64,000 bases of DNA, from assembly GCA_963824415.1 (NCBI GenBank), contig CAWGPM010000012.1, positions 1 through 64,000 of the forward strand, given 5' to 3'. Under the pieces are notes generated by a model, which was not told the DNA's origin, did not search any database, and saw nothing but the letters and a program-made list of their open reading frames with translations. Made by a program: the position numbers and the translations under genes. This DNA comes from JABDQA01 sp963824415 (lineage in GTDB: Bacteria; Desulfobacterota; Desulfobulbia; Desulfobulbales; Desulfocapsaceae). Shown here piece by piece: positions 27,377-36,771 of this stretch (its first letter is position 1; each line of letters opens with the position of its first letter).

Positions 27377-28375
27377 ATGTCCCTGCTTGAAATAGACAAT
27401 CTCAGTGTTGCCTTTCAGACCGCCGGTGGTCTGTTTACCGCGGTGGACCGGGTATCGTTGAGTTTGGACGCCGGACAAGTCGTGTCGATTGTCGGGGAGT
27501 CCGGATCGGGAAAATCGGTTTCGATGCTGGCCCTGATGGGGCTTCTGCCGTGGACCGCCAATGTAACGGCGGATCACCTGGTGTTCGACGGCAAGGATCT
27601 GCTGAAGATGGGCAGTAAAGAGAAGCGAACCATTATTGGCAAAGAGATCTCGATGATCTTCCAGGAGCCGATGACCAGTCTGAACCCCTGCTTTACCGTG
27701 GGCTTTCAGCTCGGCGAAGCACTGAAGACGCATCTGCAGATGGATCGCAGAGAGTGCCGGGAGCGATCGCTCGAACTGCTCAACCAGGTTGGCATACCAG
27801 AACCGCAAAAACGGCTTTCCGCTTTTCCACATCAGCTTTCCGGCGGCATGTCTCAGCGGGTGATGATTGCGATGGCAATTGCCTGCAATCCTCGGCTGCT
27901 GATCGCCGATGAACCGACCACTGCGCTTGATGTAACCATCCAGGCCCAGATTCTCGACCTGCTGCTCAAACTCCAGGAAGACACCAACATGGCGCTGGTC
28001 CTGATTACCCACGATATGGGGGTGGTGGCCGAAACGGCCAAACGGGTGATTGTCATGTATGCCGGTCAGCAGGTGGAACAGCAGAACATCAAGGGATTGT
28101 TCAGCGATCCCCATCATCCCTACACCTCGGCCCTGCTCGCCGCGCTGCCCGAACGGGCCGAGAGCAGGCATCTGCCGTCCATTGCAGGAGTGGTTCCCGG
28201 CCAGTTCGACCGACCCCAGGGCTGCCTGTTCTCACCCCGGTGCCGCTATGCCACCGAGCTCTGCATAACACGTGAACCTGAAAAGGCAGGGGCTCAGCAT
28301 GGCTATGCGTTGTGTCACTATCCGCTCGAGCAGGGTGAACCGACTAATCATCCCGGCAGTGAGGAGTCTGCATGA
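27377..28375 (+). CDS. dppD: Dipeptide ABC transporter ATP-binding protein
   Basis: 332 residues with Walker A GESGSGKS, Q-loop MIFQEPMTSLNPCF, signature LSGGMSQR, Walker B LLIADEPTTALD and the H-loop His in LITHDMGVV. The C-terminal oligopeptide/dipeptide domain has three cysteines (CLFSPRCRYATELC) that in this family can hold an iron-sulfur cluster. It powers uptake together with DppF, whose start overlaps its stop by four bases. Confidence 0.93.
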   Translation: MSLLEIDNLSVAFQTAGGLFTAVDRVSLSLDAGQVVSIVGESGSGKSVSMLALMGLLPWTANVTADHLVFDGKDLLKMGSKEKRTIIGKEISMIFQEPMTSLNPCFTVGFQLGEALKTHLQMDRRECRERSLELLNQVGIPEPQKRLSAFPHQLSGGMSQRVMIAMAIACNPRLLIADEPTTALDVTIQAQILDLLLKLQEDTNMALVLITHDMGVVAETAKRVIVMYAGQQVEQQNIKGLFSDPHHPYTSALLAALPERAESRHLPSIAGVVPGQFDRPQGCLFSPRCRYATELCITREPEKAGAQHGYALCHYPLEQGEPTNHPGSEESA

Positions 28376-29340
28376 GCGGCGAGACGATTCTGCAGGCCAG
28401 GGACCTGCGGCGCTTTTATGAAATCAGCCGCGGTGCGTTCAAGGGCAAGGCGGTGTTGAAGGCGCTGAACGGCGCCTCATTCGCTCTGGTCAAGGGCAAA
28501 ACGCTGGCCGTTGTCGGTGAGTCGGGCTGCGGCAAATCGACGCTGGCCAGGCTGGTGACGATGATCGAGCCGCCGACCTCGGGCGAGCTATCGATCCGGG
28601 GTGTGGATATCGTCGCCTCGGACCGGGCCACTCGCAGAAAACTCAAATCGAAAGTACAGATTGTCTTCCAGGATCCCTATGGCTCCCTGAATCCGCGCCA
28701 GAAGATAGGCCATGCTCTGGAAGAACCGCTGCTGGTCAATACCACGATGACCAAGGGGGAACGGAGCCGGGCAGCGCGGGAAATGATGGATTTTGTCGGC
28801 TTGCGGCCGGAACAGTACGACCGCTACCCCCATATGTTCTCAGGTGGTCAGCGCCAGCGAATTGCGGTGGCCAGAGCCCTGATGCTCAATCCGGAGATCC
28901 TGGTTCTCGATGAGCCGGTATCGGCCCTGGACGTCTCCATCCAGGCCCAGATTCTGAATCTGCTGGCAGACCTGCAGGACCGTCTCAATCTGGCTTATCT
29001 TTTTATTAGTCACGATCTCTCGGTGGTAAGACACATTGCCGATGAGATCATGGTGATGTATCTCGGTATGGTGGTCGAGAAGGGCAGCCGGGATAATATT
29101 TTCAACCACCCGCGGCACCCCTATACCAGGGCGCTGCTGTCCGCCACGCCGATTGCCGACCCGTTCAGAGAGAAACAGCGCATCGTCCTCCACGGTGAAC
29201 TGCCGTCGCCGATCGACCCGCCGCCGGGCTGTTTCTTCAACCCGCGCTGCTCTGAGGCCACAGAGAGATGCCTCAAGGAGTTTCCGGAGATGCGCAGCGT
29301 TGGTGAAAACGAGACTGCCTGCCACAACCCCCTCGATTGA
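28372..29340 (+). CDS. dppF: Dipeptide ABC transporter ATP-binding protein
   Basis: 322 residues with Walker A GESGCGKS, Q-loop IVFQDPYGSLNPRQ, signature FSGGQRQR, Walker B ILVLDEPVSALD and the H-loop His in FISHDLSVV. The C-terminal region CFFNPRCSEATERC mirrors the Cys pattern in DppD. GGAG five bases before the ATG and an ATGA overlap tie it to dppD. It is the last gene of the dppABCDF operon. Confidence 0.93.
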   Translation: MSGETILQARDLRRFYEISRGAFKGKAVLKALNGASFALVKGKTLAVVGESGCGKSTLARLVTMIEPPTSGELSIRGVDIVASDRATRRKLKSKVQIVFQDPYGSLNPRQKIGHALEEPLLVNTTMTKGERSRAAREMMDFVGLRPEQYDRYPHMFSGGQRQRIAVARALMLNPEILVLDEPVSALDVSIQAQILNLLADLQDRLNLAYLFISHDLSVVRHIADEIMVMYLGMVVEKGSRDNIFNHPRHPYTRALLSATPIADPFREKQRIVLHGELPSPIDPPPGCFFNPRCSEATERCLKEFPEMRSVGENETACHNPLD

Positions 29341-29389
29341 AGCGCTCCGGCCAATCAGCCCGTAAAAAAATTCCCAGCTCCGGGTATTT

Positions 29390-29965
29390 CTAGCTCATTT
29401 GTGCCGTATCACCTGTCACCAGCGTTACCGCGGCCCGCACCGCCGCGGCGATGATCCGGTGAGCAGCGGCAGAGTCGCGCAGCCCCCGGGATATCTCGAG
29501 CTGCACCCCTTTGCCTCGCAGTCCCCGGTTGCAGATATTGTCTTTGTGCTGCCCGCGAAGTTTCTGTGCTGATGGTTCGCTGCAGATGTCTCGCCTGCTG
29601 AGCTGACGCTTGATCTCGGAAACCAGATTCTGATCGAGCCCGCCCAGTAATACGACACAATCTTTTCTTATGCAGCCGTGCACGGCGATAACGATCGCGG
29701 ACCTCTGCACCAGAGCGAGTGCCCCGGGGTGATCGAAGCGGTGAGAGGTGATATGCAGGTCACGGTTGCCCGACGATTTTGTGCCGATGAAACAGAAGAG
29801 GTTATAGTCATCAGCGCAAATGAGCCGGGCAATGTCCGCGCTGTGCGGCTCGATCTCCCCACCATGGGGCGCGACCACGGTTACCGAACTGTTTCGATCT
29901 TCGAGCTCGATAAAATAGTCTTCTTCGTTTGCAGCCAGGTCGTTGAAATTCAGATAACGGTCCAT
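29390..29965 (-). CDS. Poly-gamma-glutamate hydrolase family protein
   Basis: 191 residues without a signal peptide. VTVVAPHGGEIEPHSADIA near the N-terminus carries the His and Glu zinc ligands of the PghP family. LHITSHRFDHPGAL and VIAVHGC supply further His and the conserved Cys, and VVLLGGLDQNL follows. The founding enzymes are phage-encoded and cut poly-gamma-glutamate capsules of Bacillus hosts. Chromosomal copies of unknown purpose occur in many bacteria. No other phage gene is nearby. It is convergent with dppF. Confidence 0.8.
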   Translation of the reverse strand: MDRYLNFNDLAANEEDYFIELEDRNSSVTVVAPHGGEIEPHSADIARLICADDYNLFCFIGTKSSGNRDLHITSHRFDHPGALALVQRSAIVIAVHGCIRKDCVVLLGGLDQNLVSEIKRQLSRRDICSEPSAQKLRGQHKDNICNRGLRGKGVQLEISRGLRDSAAAHRIIAAAVRAAVTLVTGDTAQMS

Positions 29966-30200
29966 AATTTACTGCTCACGTGCTGCCTTTGCCCATTGAC
30001 TGACATGACACTAATTTCTGGCGAGACGTTGTCACGAGGCCAGGACAAACCGATTGAAACTCGCCTCAGTTGCTGCTAAGCTCTAAAGGACATCAGGGTA
30101 CCCATGGTTGTCGCCAGCTGTATGTTCCGGCCCTGGTTGACTGAACAGGTATCATCGGTATTGTCTGTCACCTTCTTTCTTTACTAATGCGGAGGATATC

Positions 30201-30878
30201 ATGAAATTGAAATACTTTTCCCACTCATCGTTTCAGATTACCACAGATTCCGGCCTGGTTCTTCTCATCGATCCTTTTCTCGACGGTAATCCGACCGCCC
30301 CGGTGAGCTCAGATCAGGTGAGTGCTGATTTCATCGTGCTGACCCATGCCCACGGTGACCATATTGGTGATTCATTTGCCATCGCCGATCGTTGTGACCC
30401 TCTGTTTATCTGTGTCAACGAGCTGGCCAATTATTGTATCGAGAAAGGCTACCGGGCCCATAACATGCACATCGGCGGCTCTTATGCATTCGATTTCGGC
30501 AGGTTGAAGTTTACCATCGCCCATCACGGTTCCATGACCCCGGACAACCGCTATGGGGGGGAACCGGCCGGGGTGATCTTTACCATAGACCAAAAGACGC
30601 TGTACCATACCGGTGATACCGGGCTTTTCTACGATATGAAGCTGATCGGCGAAATGACCAGGCTCGATTATATGCTGGCCCCGATCGGCGACAACTTTAC
30701 CATGGGTATCGACGATGCGGTCAAGGCGGTTGAACTGGCCGACCCGGGAACGGTCATCCCGATGCACTACAACACATTCCCAGTGATCAAGGCCGACCCG
30801 TTCGAATTCAAGCAGAAGGTGGAGGCCCTCGGTAAACGGGCCGTGGTGCTCGATTACGGTGAAGAAATCGTACTCTGA
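30201..30878 (+). CDS. UPF0173-family metal-dependent hydrolase
   Basis: 225 residues of the metallo-beta-lactamase fold. LTHAHGDHIGD holds the HxHxDH metal site, HHGSMTPDNRYGG the next His, YHTGDTGLFYDM the bridging Asp and PMHYNTFPVI the last His. This is the UPF0173 (YtkL-like) pattern and normal length. The protein is cytoplasmic and its substrate is unknown. GGAGG five bases before the ATG gives a strong start. It stands alone, about 100 bases before a DMT transporter gene. Confidence 0.88.
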   Translation: MKLKYFSHSSFQITTDSGLVLLIDPFLDGNPTAPVSSDQVSADFIVLTHAHGDHIGDSFAIADRCDPLFICVNELANYCIEKGYRAHNMHIGGSYAFDFGRLKFTIAHHGSMTPDNRYGGEPAGVIFTIDQKTLYHTGDTGLFYDMKLIGEMTRLDYMLAPIGDNFTMGIDDAVKAVELADPGTVIPMHYNTFPVIKADPFEFKQKVEALGKRAVVLDYGEEIVL

Positions 30879-30974
30879 TTGTCGGGCGGGATAGAGGTAT
30901 TATGTTCGGCGGACAAGAGGTTTCTTCCGGCAAATCATAACACTTAATCGGGAGGAGCCTTTAAGCTGGCGTTC

Positions 30975-31937
30975 ATGAACGTCAGGTCAGGCCGCATCTT
31001 CTTGCAAGATCAACAAAAAAGTGCAGCACCAGTCGAAGACGGACCTCTGACAACAGGTGCTGTGCTGTTCACCGTATTGCTCTGTGTATTGTTCGGCGCC
31101 AATGCGGTGGCAATCAAGATCAGCCTGACCGGCCTGGGCGTTTTTACCACAGCGGCTATCCGTTTCTCCCTGGCGGCGCTGACGATTCTGATCTGGGCGC
31201 TGGCTACCGGTAAGGCGATGCGGCTGAATTTAGTCCAGTTTCGCCTGCTGGCCATTCTGGCTCTCATTTTTTATGTGCAGCTCTCCCTGTTTTATATCGG
31301 GTTGAGCAAAACGACCGCGTCGCACGGCACCCTGATTGCCAACGTATTGCCGTTTGTCGTGCTGGTGCTGGCCCATTTTTTCATCAAGGGAGACCGGATC
31401 TCGACCGTCAGGATCATTGGCCTGACTCTGGGTTTTTCCGGCGTACTGGTCCTGCTTGGCGATACCGCCGAACTGAGTAGAGAGGCGCTGCGGGGGGACC
31501 TGATCGTCTTGTGTGCGGTGCTGATCTGGGGAGGCAACGCGGTCTACACCAAACGGATTATCCCCTTGTTCGAGCCCAGCCAGGTGACCTTTTATCCGGT
31601 GGCCATGTCGGCCCCGCTGTTTCTGCTCTCAGCTCTGTTCTGGGATCAGCCGATGGTGAGTAGGGTGGACGTGCCCATTGTCGGCGCCATGGCCTATCAG
31701 AGTTTTGTAACCGCCTCGTTCGGACTGCTCGGCTGGACCACGATGATTAAACGTTATGGCGCCACGACGCTCCATTCTTATATTTTCATTATGCCGTTGT
31801 CCGGAGTGTTTTTCGGCATTGTACTGCTGGACGAACCCCTGACAATTCGTTTGATCGGGGCCATAGTCCTGGTCACCGCCGGACTTGTTGTGGTAAATAG
31901 AAACGGTAGCCGGCGCTTGATGCGACCCAAGATATAA
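30975..31937 (+). CDS. EamA/DMT-family transporter
   Basis: 320 residues with ten membrane helices in two EamA halves, the first with LFGANAVAIKISLTGLG and the second with LIWGGNAVYTKRIIP. A cytoplasmic tail of about 30 residues precedes helix 1. GGAGGAG lies about 15 bases before the ATG at 30975, further than usual, so the true start may be slightly upstream at a non-ATG codon. It differs from the other DMT protein in the window at 20.3 kb. The substrate is unknown. Confidence 0.8.
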   Translation: MNVRSGRIFLQDQQKSAAPVEDGPLTTGAVLFTVLLCVLFGANAVAIKISLTGLGVFTTAAIRFSLAALTILIWALATGKAMRLNLVQFRLLAILALIFYVQLSLFYIGLSKTTASHGTLIANVLPFVVLVLAHFFIKGDRISTVRIIGLTLGFSGVLVLLGDTAELSREALRGDLIVLCAVLIWGGNAVYTKRIIPLFEPSQVTFYPVAMSAPLFLLSALFWDQPMVSRVDVPIVGAMAYQSFVTASFGLLGWTTMIKRYGATTLHSYIFIMPLSGVFFGIVLLDEPLTIRLIGAIVLVTAGLVVVNRNGSRRLMRPKI

Positions 31938-31989
31938 AATATCCGGCTAATTTCCGGATGCTCAATAACAAAATCCAACAAGGAAACAG

Positions 31990-32445
31990 ATGCTTACCCT
32001 GCTCAAGAAAATGCTCGTTGCCAAGGACACCACCAAACCGGAGGAAGAAGAGATCAAGGATGCCCACATCGCCCTCTGCGTGCTCCTGCTCGAGGCGGCT
32101 CATGTTGATGGTGAATGTTCCATCGATGAAATGAATCACGTGGTGGCCACACTTACCGATCGATGCGGCGCGGACCAGGAAGAGATCGACCAGTTGATCG
32201 ATCGGGGCTACCAGAAGCGCAAAGATGCGATCGACCTGTTCAGTTTCACCAGGTATCTGAACAACAATTGTACGAAAGACGAAAAGCTCGGCGTAATGGA
32301 GTCGGTCTGGCGCGTCATCCATATCGATGGTCGGCTGGAGCGCCACGAAGATCACTTTGCCCATAAGTTGGGAAATTTGCTGCGCTTATCTCATAAGGAG
32401 TTGATCGAGACCAAAATAAAGGCCCGGGAACCGTTGAGCGAATAG
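31990..32445 (+). CDS. TerB-like protein
   Basis: 151 residues, all helical and acidic. LCVLLLEAAHVDGECSIDE and VWRVIHIDGRLERHEDHFAHKL form two copies of the TerB motif, in which Asp and Glu side chains bind a metal ion. TerB-fold proteins were first linked to tellurite resistance and sit in membrane-linked stress complexes, but single copies are widespread and mostly unstudied. AAGGAAA precedes the ATG. The GAF-SpoIIE phosphatase gene starts 30 bases downstream on the same strand. Confidence 0.75.
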   Translation: MLTLLKKMLVAKDTTKPEEEEIKDAHIALCVLLLEAAHVDGECSIDEMNHVVATLTDRCGADQEEIDQLIDRGYQKRKDAIDLFSFTRYLNNNCTKDEKLGVMESVWRVIHIDGRLERHEDHFAHKLGNLLRLSHKELIETKIKAREPLSE

Positions 32446-32474
32446 ACTCCTGGGCTTTCCGGAAGTCACTTGTT

Positions 32475-33863
32475 ATGACTAGAGAAAAACTAGAAAAAAC
32501 GAATAATTACGATTATTCCAGAAACGTCGGTGAATCAGTCGATGCCCGTCGGGCTGCCGAGCGGCAGACCAGGGAACTGGCGATTTTGAACCATCTCTCG
32601 GAGGCAATTAGTTCCAGCCTCGAACTCGATGACATTCTGCACGCAATCTGCCGAGAGATGCTCAAGGTGTTCAATGCCAGAAATGTGGGTATCGCGTTGC
32701 TCAATAGCGATCGAACCAAACTGAAAATCGTCGCTTTTCATACCGAACAGGAGTCCGAGAGCGATGCCACCGGCCTTGAATTTGATGTCCAAGGCAACGA
32801 TGCCAGTCTGTTCGTCATTGAGACGGGTGAGCCGATCGTGGTGCCCGATGCCCAGTCCAACCCGATCACCCGCTCCCTGCACGAGGTGATGAGAAAGCGC
32901 GGTACGGTCTGCCTGATGGTGGTTCCGCTGCTGGCCCGCGGGGAGGTGATCGGGACCATCGGTATTCCATCAAATTCCCAGGAAATTTTTAATCAGGACG
33001 AGGTGCTGCTGGCCCAGACGATCGCCTCCCAGGTGGCCAGCGTAATCGACAACGCCCGCCTGCACCAATCGGTGAAACAGGCGCGCGACGCGGCGGAGCG
33101 TGAACTCGAGATCGGCCGGCAGATTCAGACGAGCTTTTTTCCGGAGTCACTGCCCCGTCTGTCCGGCTGGAATCTCGGGGCGCATTTCATTTCGGCCAGA
33201 CAGGTTGCCGGCGATTTCTACGATCTGTTTCCGCTTGGCAAAAACCGCATCGCTCTGGTACTGGCCGATGTCTGCGACAAAGGCGTCGGGGCGGCGTTGT
33301 TCATGGTCTTATTCCGCAGCCTGCTGCGGGCACATGTGCAGCGCGGTTTCAGTCCCGATCATTTTTCAGATCCGGACCAAATGGTTGTAGATCCGGGTGA
33401 AGTGGTGGCGTCAGCGGTTCTTGAGACGAATAATTATGTTGCCATAAATCATGCACGGGCTAATATGTTTGCCACTGTCTTTGCCGCAATCGTAGAAGGG
33501 GAAAGCGATTCGCTCTGGTACGTCAACTGCGGTCATGACGCCCCGGTGCTGGTCAGAAAATCGGGGCAACATGAGCGCTTAGGGTCGACGGGAACTGCGA
33601 TCGGTATGTTTCCCGACTTGAAGATCTCCGCCGGATCTTGCGAAATACACACCGGAGATTCGTTGTTTGCTTTCACGGACGGGGTGACCGATGCCCGCGC
33701 GCCGGATGGCACCTCGTTCGGGGAGGAGCGGCTCATGCCGCTGCTGCTTGCAGATTTTCCGCTCGAAAACCGGCTGAATGCGCTGAATAAGGCACTTGCC
33801 GCTCATATCGGTGAGGGTGATCAATACGACGATATCACCTTCATCGGTATTCAGAGAATATAA
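32475..33863 (+). CDS. GAF-SpoIIE protein phosphatase (RsbU-like)
   Basis: 462 residues. A short coiled N-terminus is followed by a GAF sensor domain (about 35-195, LNHLSEAISSSLELDDILHA). A coiled linker then leads to a SpoIIE-type PP2C domain starting at LEIGRQIQTSFFPESLP, with metal-site motifs RQVAGDFYDLF, LVLADVCDKGVGAALFM, VNCGHDAPVLV and FTDGVTDARAPDG. Such enzymes remove phosphate from STAS-domain antagonists in partner-switching pathways. A STAS protein and an RsbW-like kinase are encoded 6-8 kb away at 40.2-41.0 kb, so it is a natural candidate for their phosphatase. No membrane segment is seen. The ligand of the GAF domain is unknown. Confidence 0.88.
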   Translation: MTREKLEKTNNYDYSRNVGESVDARRAAERQTRELAILNHLSEAISSSLELDDILHAICREMLKVFNARNVGIALLNSDRTKLKIVAFHTEQESESDATGLEFDVQGNDASLFVIETGEPIVVPDAQSNPITRSLHEVMRKRGTVCLMVVPLLARGEVIGTIGIPSNSQEIFNQDEVLLAQTIASQVASVIDNARLHQSVKQARDAAERELEIGRQIQTSFFPESLPRLSGWNLGAHFISARQVAGDFYDLFPLGKNRIALVLADVCDKGVGAALFMVLFRSLLRAHVQRGFSPDHFSDPDQMVVDPGEVVASAVLETNNYVAINHARANMFATVFAAIVEGESDSLWYVNCGHDAPVLVRKSGQHERLGSTGTAIGMFPDLKISAGSCEIHTGDSLFAFTDGVTDARAPDGTSFGEERLMPLLLADFPLENRLNALNKALAAHIGEGDQYDDITFIGIQRI

Positions 33864-33884
33864 CCAGGCAGGATTTCGTTCTCA

Positions 33885-36083
33885 ATGAAACGAATGCGAA
33901 CAGTTCATGTTGCGACCGGGCTCTACTGGATTGGAATTCCCGAGGTAAATCTGTATATACAGTGCGGCTGTGTCGAAGACTCGGTCAAACATCTGATCCG
34001 CCGCGGTCTGATAAACCAGGTTGAACAGGATGGGCGCAGCTATGAAACTGGGCCCAACGCAATTCTGCTCTCCGATATCATGCTGCAGGGTGGGCATTTC
34101 TCCAATCTCGCTGAGTTCCCCGTTCTGCAGATGCTCTACCGCCAGGGAATGGGGCTGCCCAAGCATCCCAATAACTCGGGCATCAAACCACTGCTGATCG
34201 GCAGTGGAAAGCAGATCAGCGCGCAACTGGCCTATATTCATCGCGGCAACTACGGTCTGATCACCAAAGAAGAACTCTATGAAACCGGATTATCCGAAGA
34301 GCAGGTCGAGCTGATCTGGAATCTGAAAATGGAGTTCGCGTTTGGCAGAATCAAGCGCACCGATCATCTGCTTGATTCGATCGTCTTGCAGCAGGACGAA
34401 CAGACCGAAATTCGCGACAGGGTCTTTATCAAACGCGAGGCGATCAACCAGTTCACCATCTCTTATGGCGAAGAGTCGGTCAGTGTGGATCTCAACATCC
34501 CCCGAACCCAGCGATATCCTGCTCCCTATCCGCTCGGGTTCCACGATATCAAGCGGGAATATTTCGGTGTGGTTCATTCCGGTCAAGGAGACGGCTGGGA
34601 CATCAACCGGCCGTGCATGGCGTCCATCCTGACTTATCAGGGCAAAATCTACCTGATCGATGCGGGGCCAAATATCGCCTACTGTCTGATCACGCTCGGT
34701 ATCGGCATTAACGAGATCGAAGGGATTTTCCACACCCACTGCCATGACGATCATTTCGCCGGCCTGCCGACCCTGCTGCTGAGTGATCATCGGATCAAAT
34801 ATTTCGCCACACCCTTTGTCCGGGCCTCGGTGTTTAAAAAGCTGGCAGCATTGCTCTCCCGGCCGGAGAAGGATTTTCATGATTTTTTCGAGGTGCACGA
34901 TCTGCAGGAGGGCGAGTGGAACGATATTCACGGGCTTGAGGTCAAGCCGCAGTTATCTCCGCATCCAGTCGAAACCACCATCCTGAGTTTTCGTACCTAC
35001 TGGGGCGGACGCTACTATTCCTATGCCCACCTGGCCGATATCATCGCGCTCGATAATCTGAAGGCACGAAGCGGACAAGCGGCGGGTCTGCCCGACGGGT
35101 TCGATCAGAAGATCATAGACAACTATCTGACACCGGTTGATCTGAAGAAGATCGATATCGGCACCAATATGATCCACGGTGAAGCGACCGACTTCGAAGA
35201 AGACCGTTCGAATCGCATCATTCTGGCCCACACCGCCATACCACTGACCAATGAGCAGAAGGAAATCGGCTCCAGCGCCCCGTTCGGTATGACTGACGTG
35301 CTGATTAAAAGCCACTCCAACCTGCTGCTGGAAAAGGCCCACGCCTATCTGGCGGACTATCTGACCGGGGTCGCGGAACATGACCTGAAGCAGCTGCTCA
35401 ACAATGTGGTGGTCAGTTTCAACCCGGGCACCATCATCTTGAAACGTGACGTCCCCAGCACCTTTCTTTTTCTGCTGCTGACCGGCAATGTCGAGATGAT
35501 CAACAACCGGGCCAGGACCTATAACGTGTTTTCATCCGGGGCGCTCATTGGCGAGAATTACAGTGACGAGAATCAGCTCACCAACGCCACCTACCGCACC
35601 ATCAGTTTCGTGCATGCCCTGAAGATCCCGGCGCTTGCCTTCTACCGTTTTATCGAAGAACACTACCTGCTCTCTTCTCTGAAGCACCTCTTTGGGAGAA
35701 AACAGTTTCTGCTGCATACCTGGCTTTTCGGTGAGGCCCTCTCGCCGAAGGTCCAGACCAGCATCGCAGAAAACCTGCACCCGATCGAGTTCAGCGAGGT
35801 TGGCAGAGCGATAGAGAAAATCGAAGACGATTCGCTCTATCTGATAGAACGTGGCGCGGTGACCAGGAAAAGCGGTGGGAAGACAGTTGAGCAGCTGGAG
35901 ACCGGTGACTTTTTTGGTGAAGACCGGGCGGTGTTCGCCGAAGACCTCGGCACCGAGCTCGAGGTGAGTGCCCCGGTAACGGGCTACCGACTGAAGGCTG
36001 AGTGTATCGAAGAAATTCCGATCATTCGCTGGAAACTGCTGGAAACCCATCAGAAGCGCAAACGCATTCTGCGCAGCAAGTAA
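33885..36083 (+). CDS. Metallo-beta-lactamase fold protein with C-terminal cNMP-binding-type domains
   Basis: 732 residues. Residues 1-215 form an unassigned region. A metallo-beta-lactamase fold follows, with its metal motif HTHCHDDH at 283-290. GEATDF near 430 and ILAHT further on are possible later metal ligands. From about 500 there are two stretches shaped like cyclic-nucleotide-binding domains. The first is FNPGTIILKRDVPSTFLFLL with VFSSGALIGE. The second, about 625-730, has LYLIERGAV and LETGDFFGED. This combination is unusual and I cannot name a family. It starts 21 bases after the phosphatase gene and is probably co-transcribed with it and TerB. It is convergent with the secretion operon, whose products include other cNMP-binding proteins. 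Confidence 0.7.
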   Translation: MKRMRTVHVATGLYWIGIPEVNLYIQCGCVEDSVKHLIRRGLINQVEQDGRSYETGPNAILLSDIMLQGGHFSNLAEFPVLQMLYRQGMGLPKHPNNSGIKPLLIGSGKQISAQLAYIHRGNYGLITKEELYETGLSEEQVELIWNLKMEFAFGRIKRTDHLLDSIVLQQDEQTEIRDRVFIKREAINQFTISYGEESVSVDLNIPRTQRYPAPYPLGFHDIKREYFGVVHSGQGDGWDINRPCMASILTYQGKIYLIDAGPNIAYCLITLGIGINEIEGIFHTHCHDDHFAGLPTLLLSDHRIKYFATPFVRASVFKKLAALLSRPEKDFHDFFEVHDLQEGEWNDIHGLEVKPQLSPHPVETTILSFRTYWGGRYYSYAHLADIIALDNLKARSGQAAGLPDGFDQKIIDNYLTPVDLKKIDIGTNMIHGEATDFEEDRSNRIILAHTAIPLTNEQKEIGSSAPFGMTDVLIKSHSNLLLEKAHAYLADYLTGVAEHDLKQLLNNVVVSFNPGTIILKRDVPSTFLFLLLTGNVEMINNRARTYNVFSSGALIGENYSDENQLTNATYRTISFVHALKIPALAFYRFIEEHYLLSSLKHLFGRKQFLLHTWLFGEALSPKVQTSIAENLHPIEFSEVGRAIEKIEDDSLYLIERGAVTRKSGGKTVEQLETGDFFGEDRAVFAEDLGTELEVSAPVTGYRLKAECIEEIPIIRWKLLETHQKRKRILRSK

Positions 36084-36133
36084 TTTTCATCCCCGGCCAA
36101 TCTTTGGCTTCATTGATTTTCTAAATATTTGAT

Positions 36134-36718
36134 TTATTTAGGAATCAATATATTCCAATCGGGCTCGCTACCAGTCTCTGCGCCTGTTTCCTGGTTTTCC
36201 GGGTAAACCCGGTTGAAACAGCTCCGCTCTTCGTTCATCAGCTCGGGCAGGCTGAGCTTGAGCATGTTGCCGATCGACTCTTCGGTGTCCTTCAGATTGT
36301 GTTGCAGCACCAGCGTTACGCGCTGGTTGTCCTCATTGGTGAAAGACCATTTCCAGGCCTTGACGTTGCCGAATTGATCACCATCGAATTTTGGCTTCGC
36401 ACCGAAGGTTTCACGGTATTTTTCCAGAAGCTGTTCGAAAAATTTGTAGCTGCGGTCCTTGTACTTCAGTTTTATCCGCAGGATTTCACCCGGCCTCTCA
36501 CAGGTGCCGTAGGTGATGAAGCCTTTATGGAAACCGGCCAGGTCGGTGACGATAATCTCCTTGAGGTAGTTCTCATGACCGGAAACCCCGTACTGATCAA
36601 TTTTCGACTTGAGGTTGAAGCCCCCCGCACTTCCTGGAGCTTCCACTCCCATCGCAACAGCTGCCGGTAGAAGCATCAAGACCAGAAGGGACAGCATGCA
36701 GATCGCTCTTTTTAGCAT
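36134..36718 (-). CDS. Unknown periplasmic protein, last gene of the secretion operon
   Basis: 194 residues with a clear signal peptide (ICMLSLLVLMLLPAAVAMG). The mature part is mixed alpha/beta with no motif I recognise. Landmarks are ITYGTCERPGEILRIKLKYK and a tail with a second Cys (ERSCFNRV) that could pair with the first. It starts 53 bases after the cNMP-domain gene on the same strand. Its place in the operon suggests a periplasmic accessory of the secretion locus, but nothing in the sequence proves it. Confidence 0.55.
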   Translation of the reverse strand: MLKRAICMLSLLVLMLLPAAVAMGVEAPGSAGGFNLKSKIDQYGVSGHENYLKEIIVTDLAGFHKGFITYGTCERPGEILRIKLKYKDRSYKFFEQLLEKYRETFGAKPKFDGDQFGNVKAWKWSFTNEDNQRVTLVLQHNLKDTEESIGNMLKLSLPELMNEERSCFNRVYPENQETGAETGSEPDWNILIPK

Positions 36719-36771
36719 GATTTTTCGCAGGTATTAGAATTTTTCGCCATACAGGAGTTTCAGCTGCCGGG

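Noticed and set aside
26327..28171. 614-residue open frame on the minus strand
   Set aside because: Antisense to dppC and dppD. The sequence is low-complexity His/Gln/Arg with no domains, so it is a shadow.
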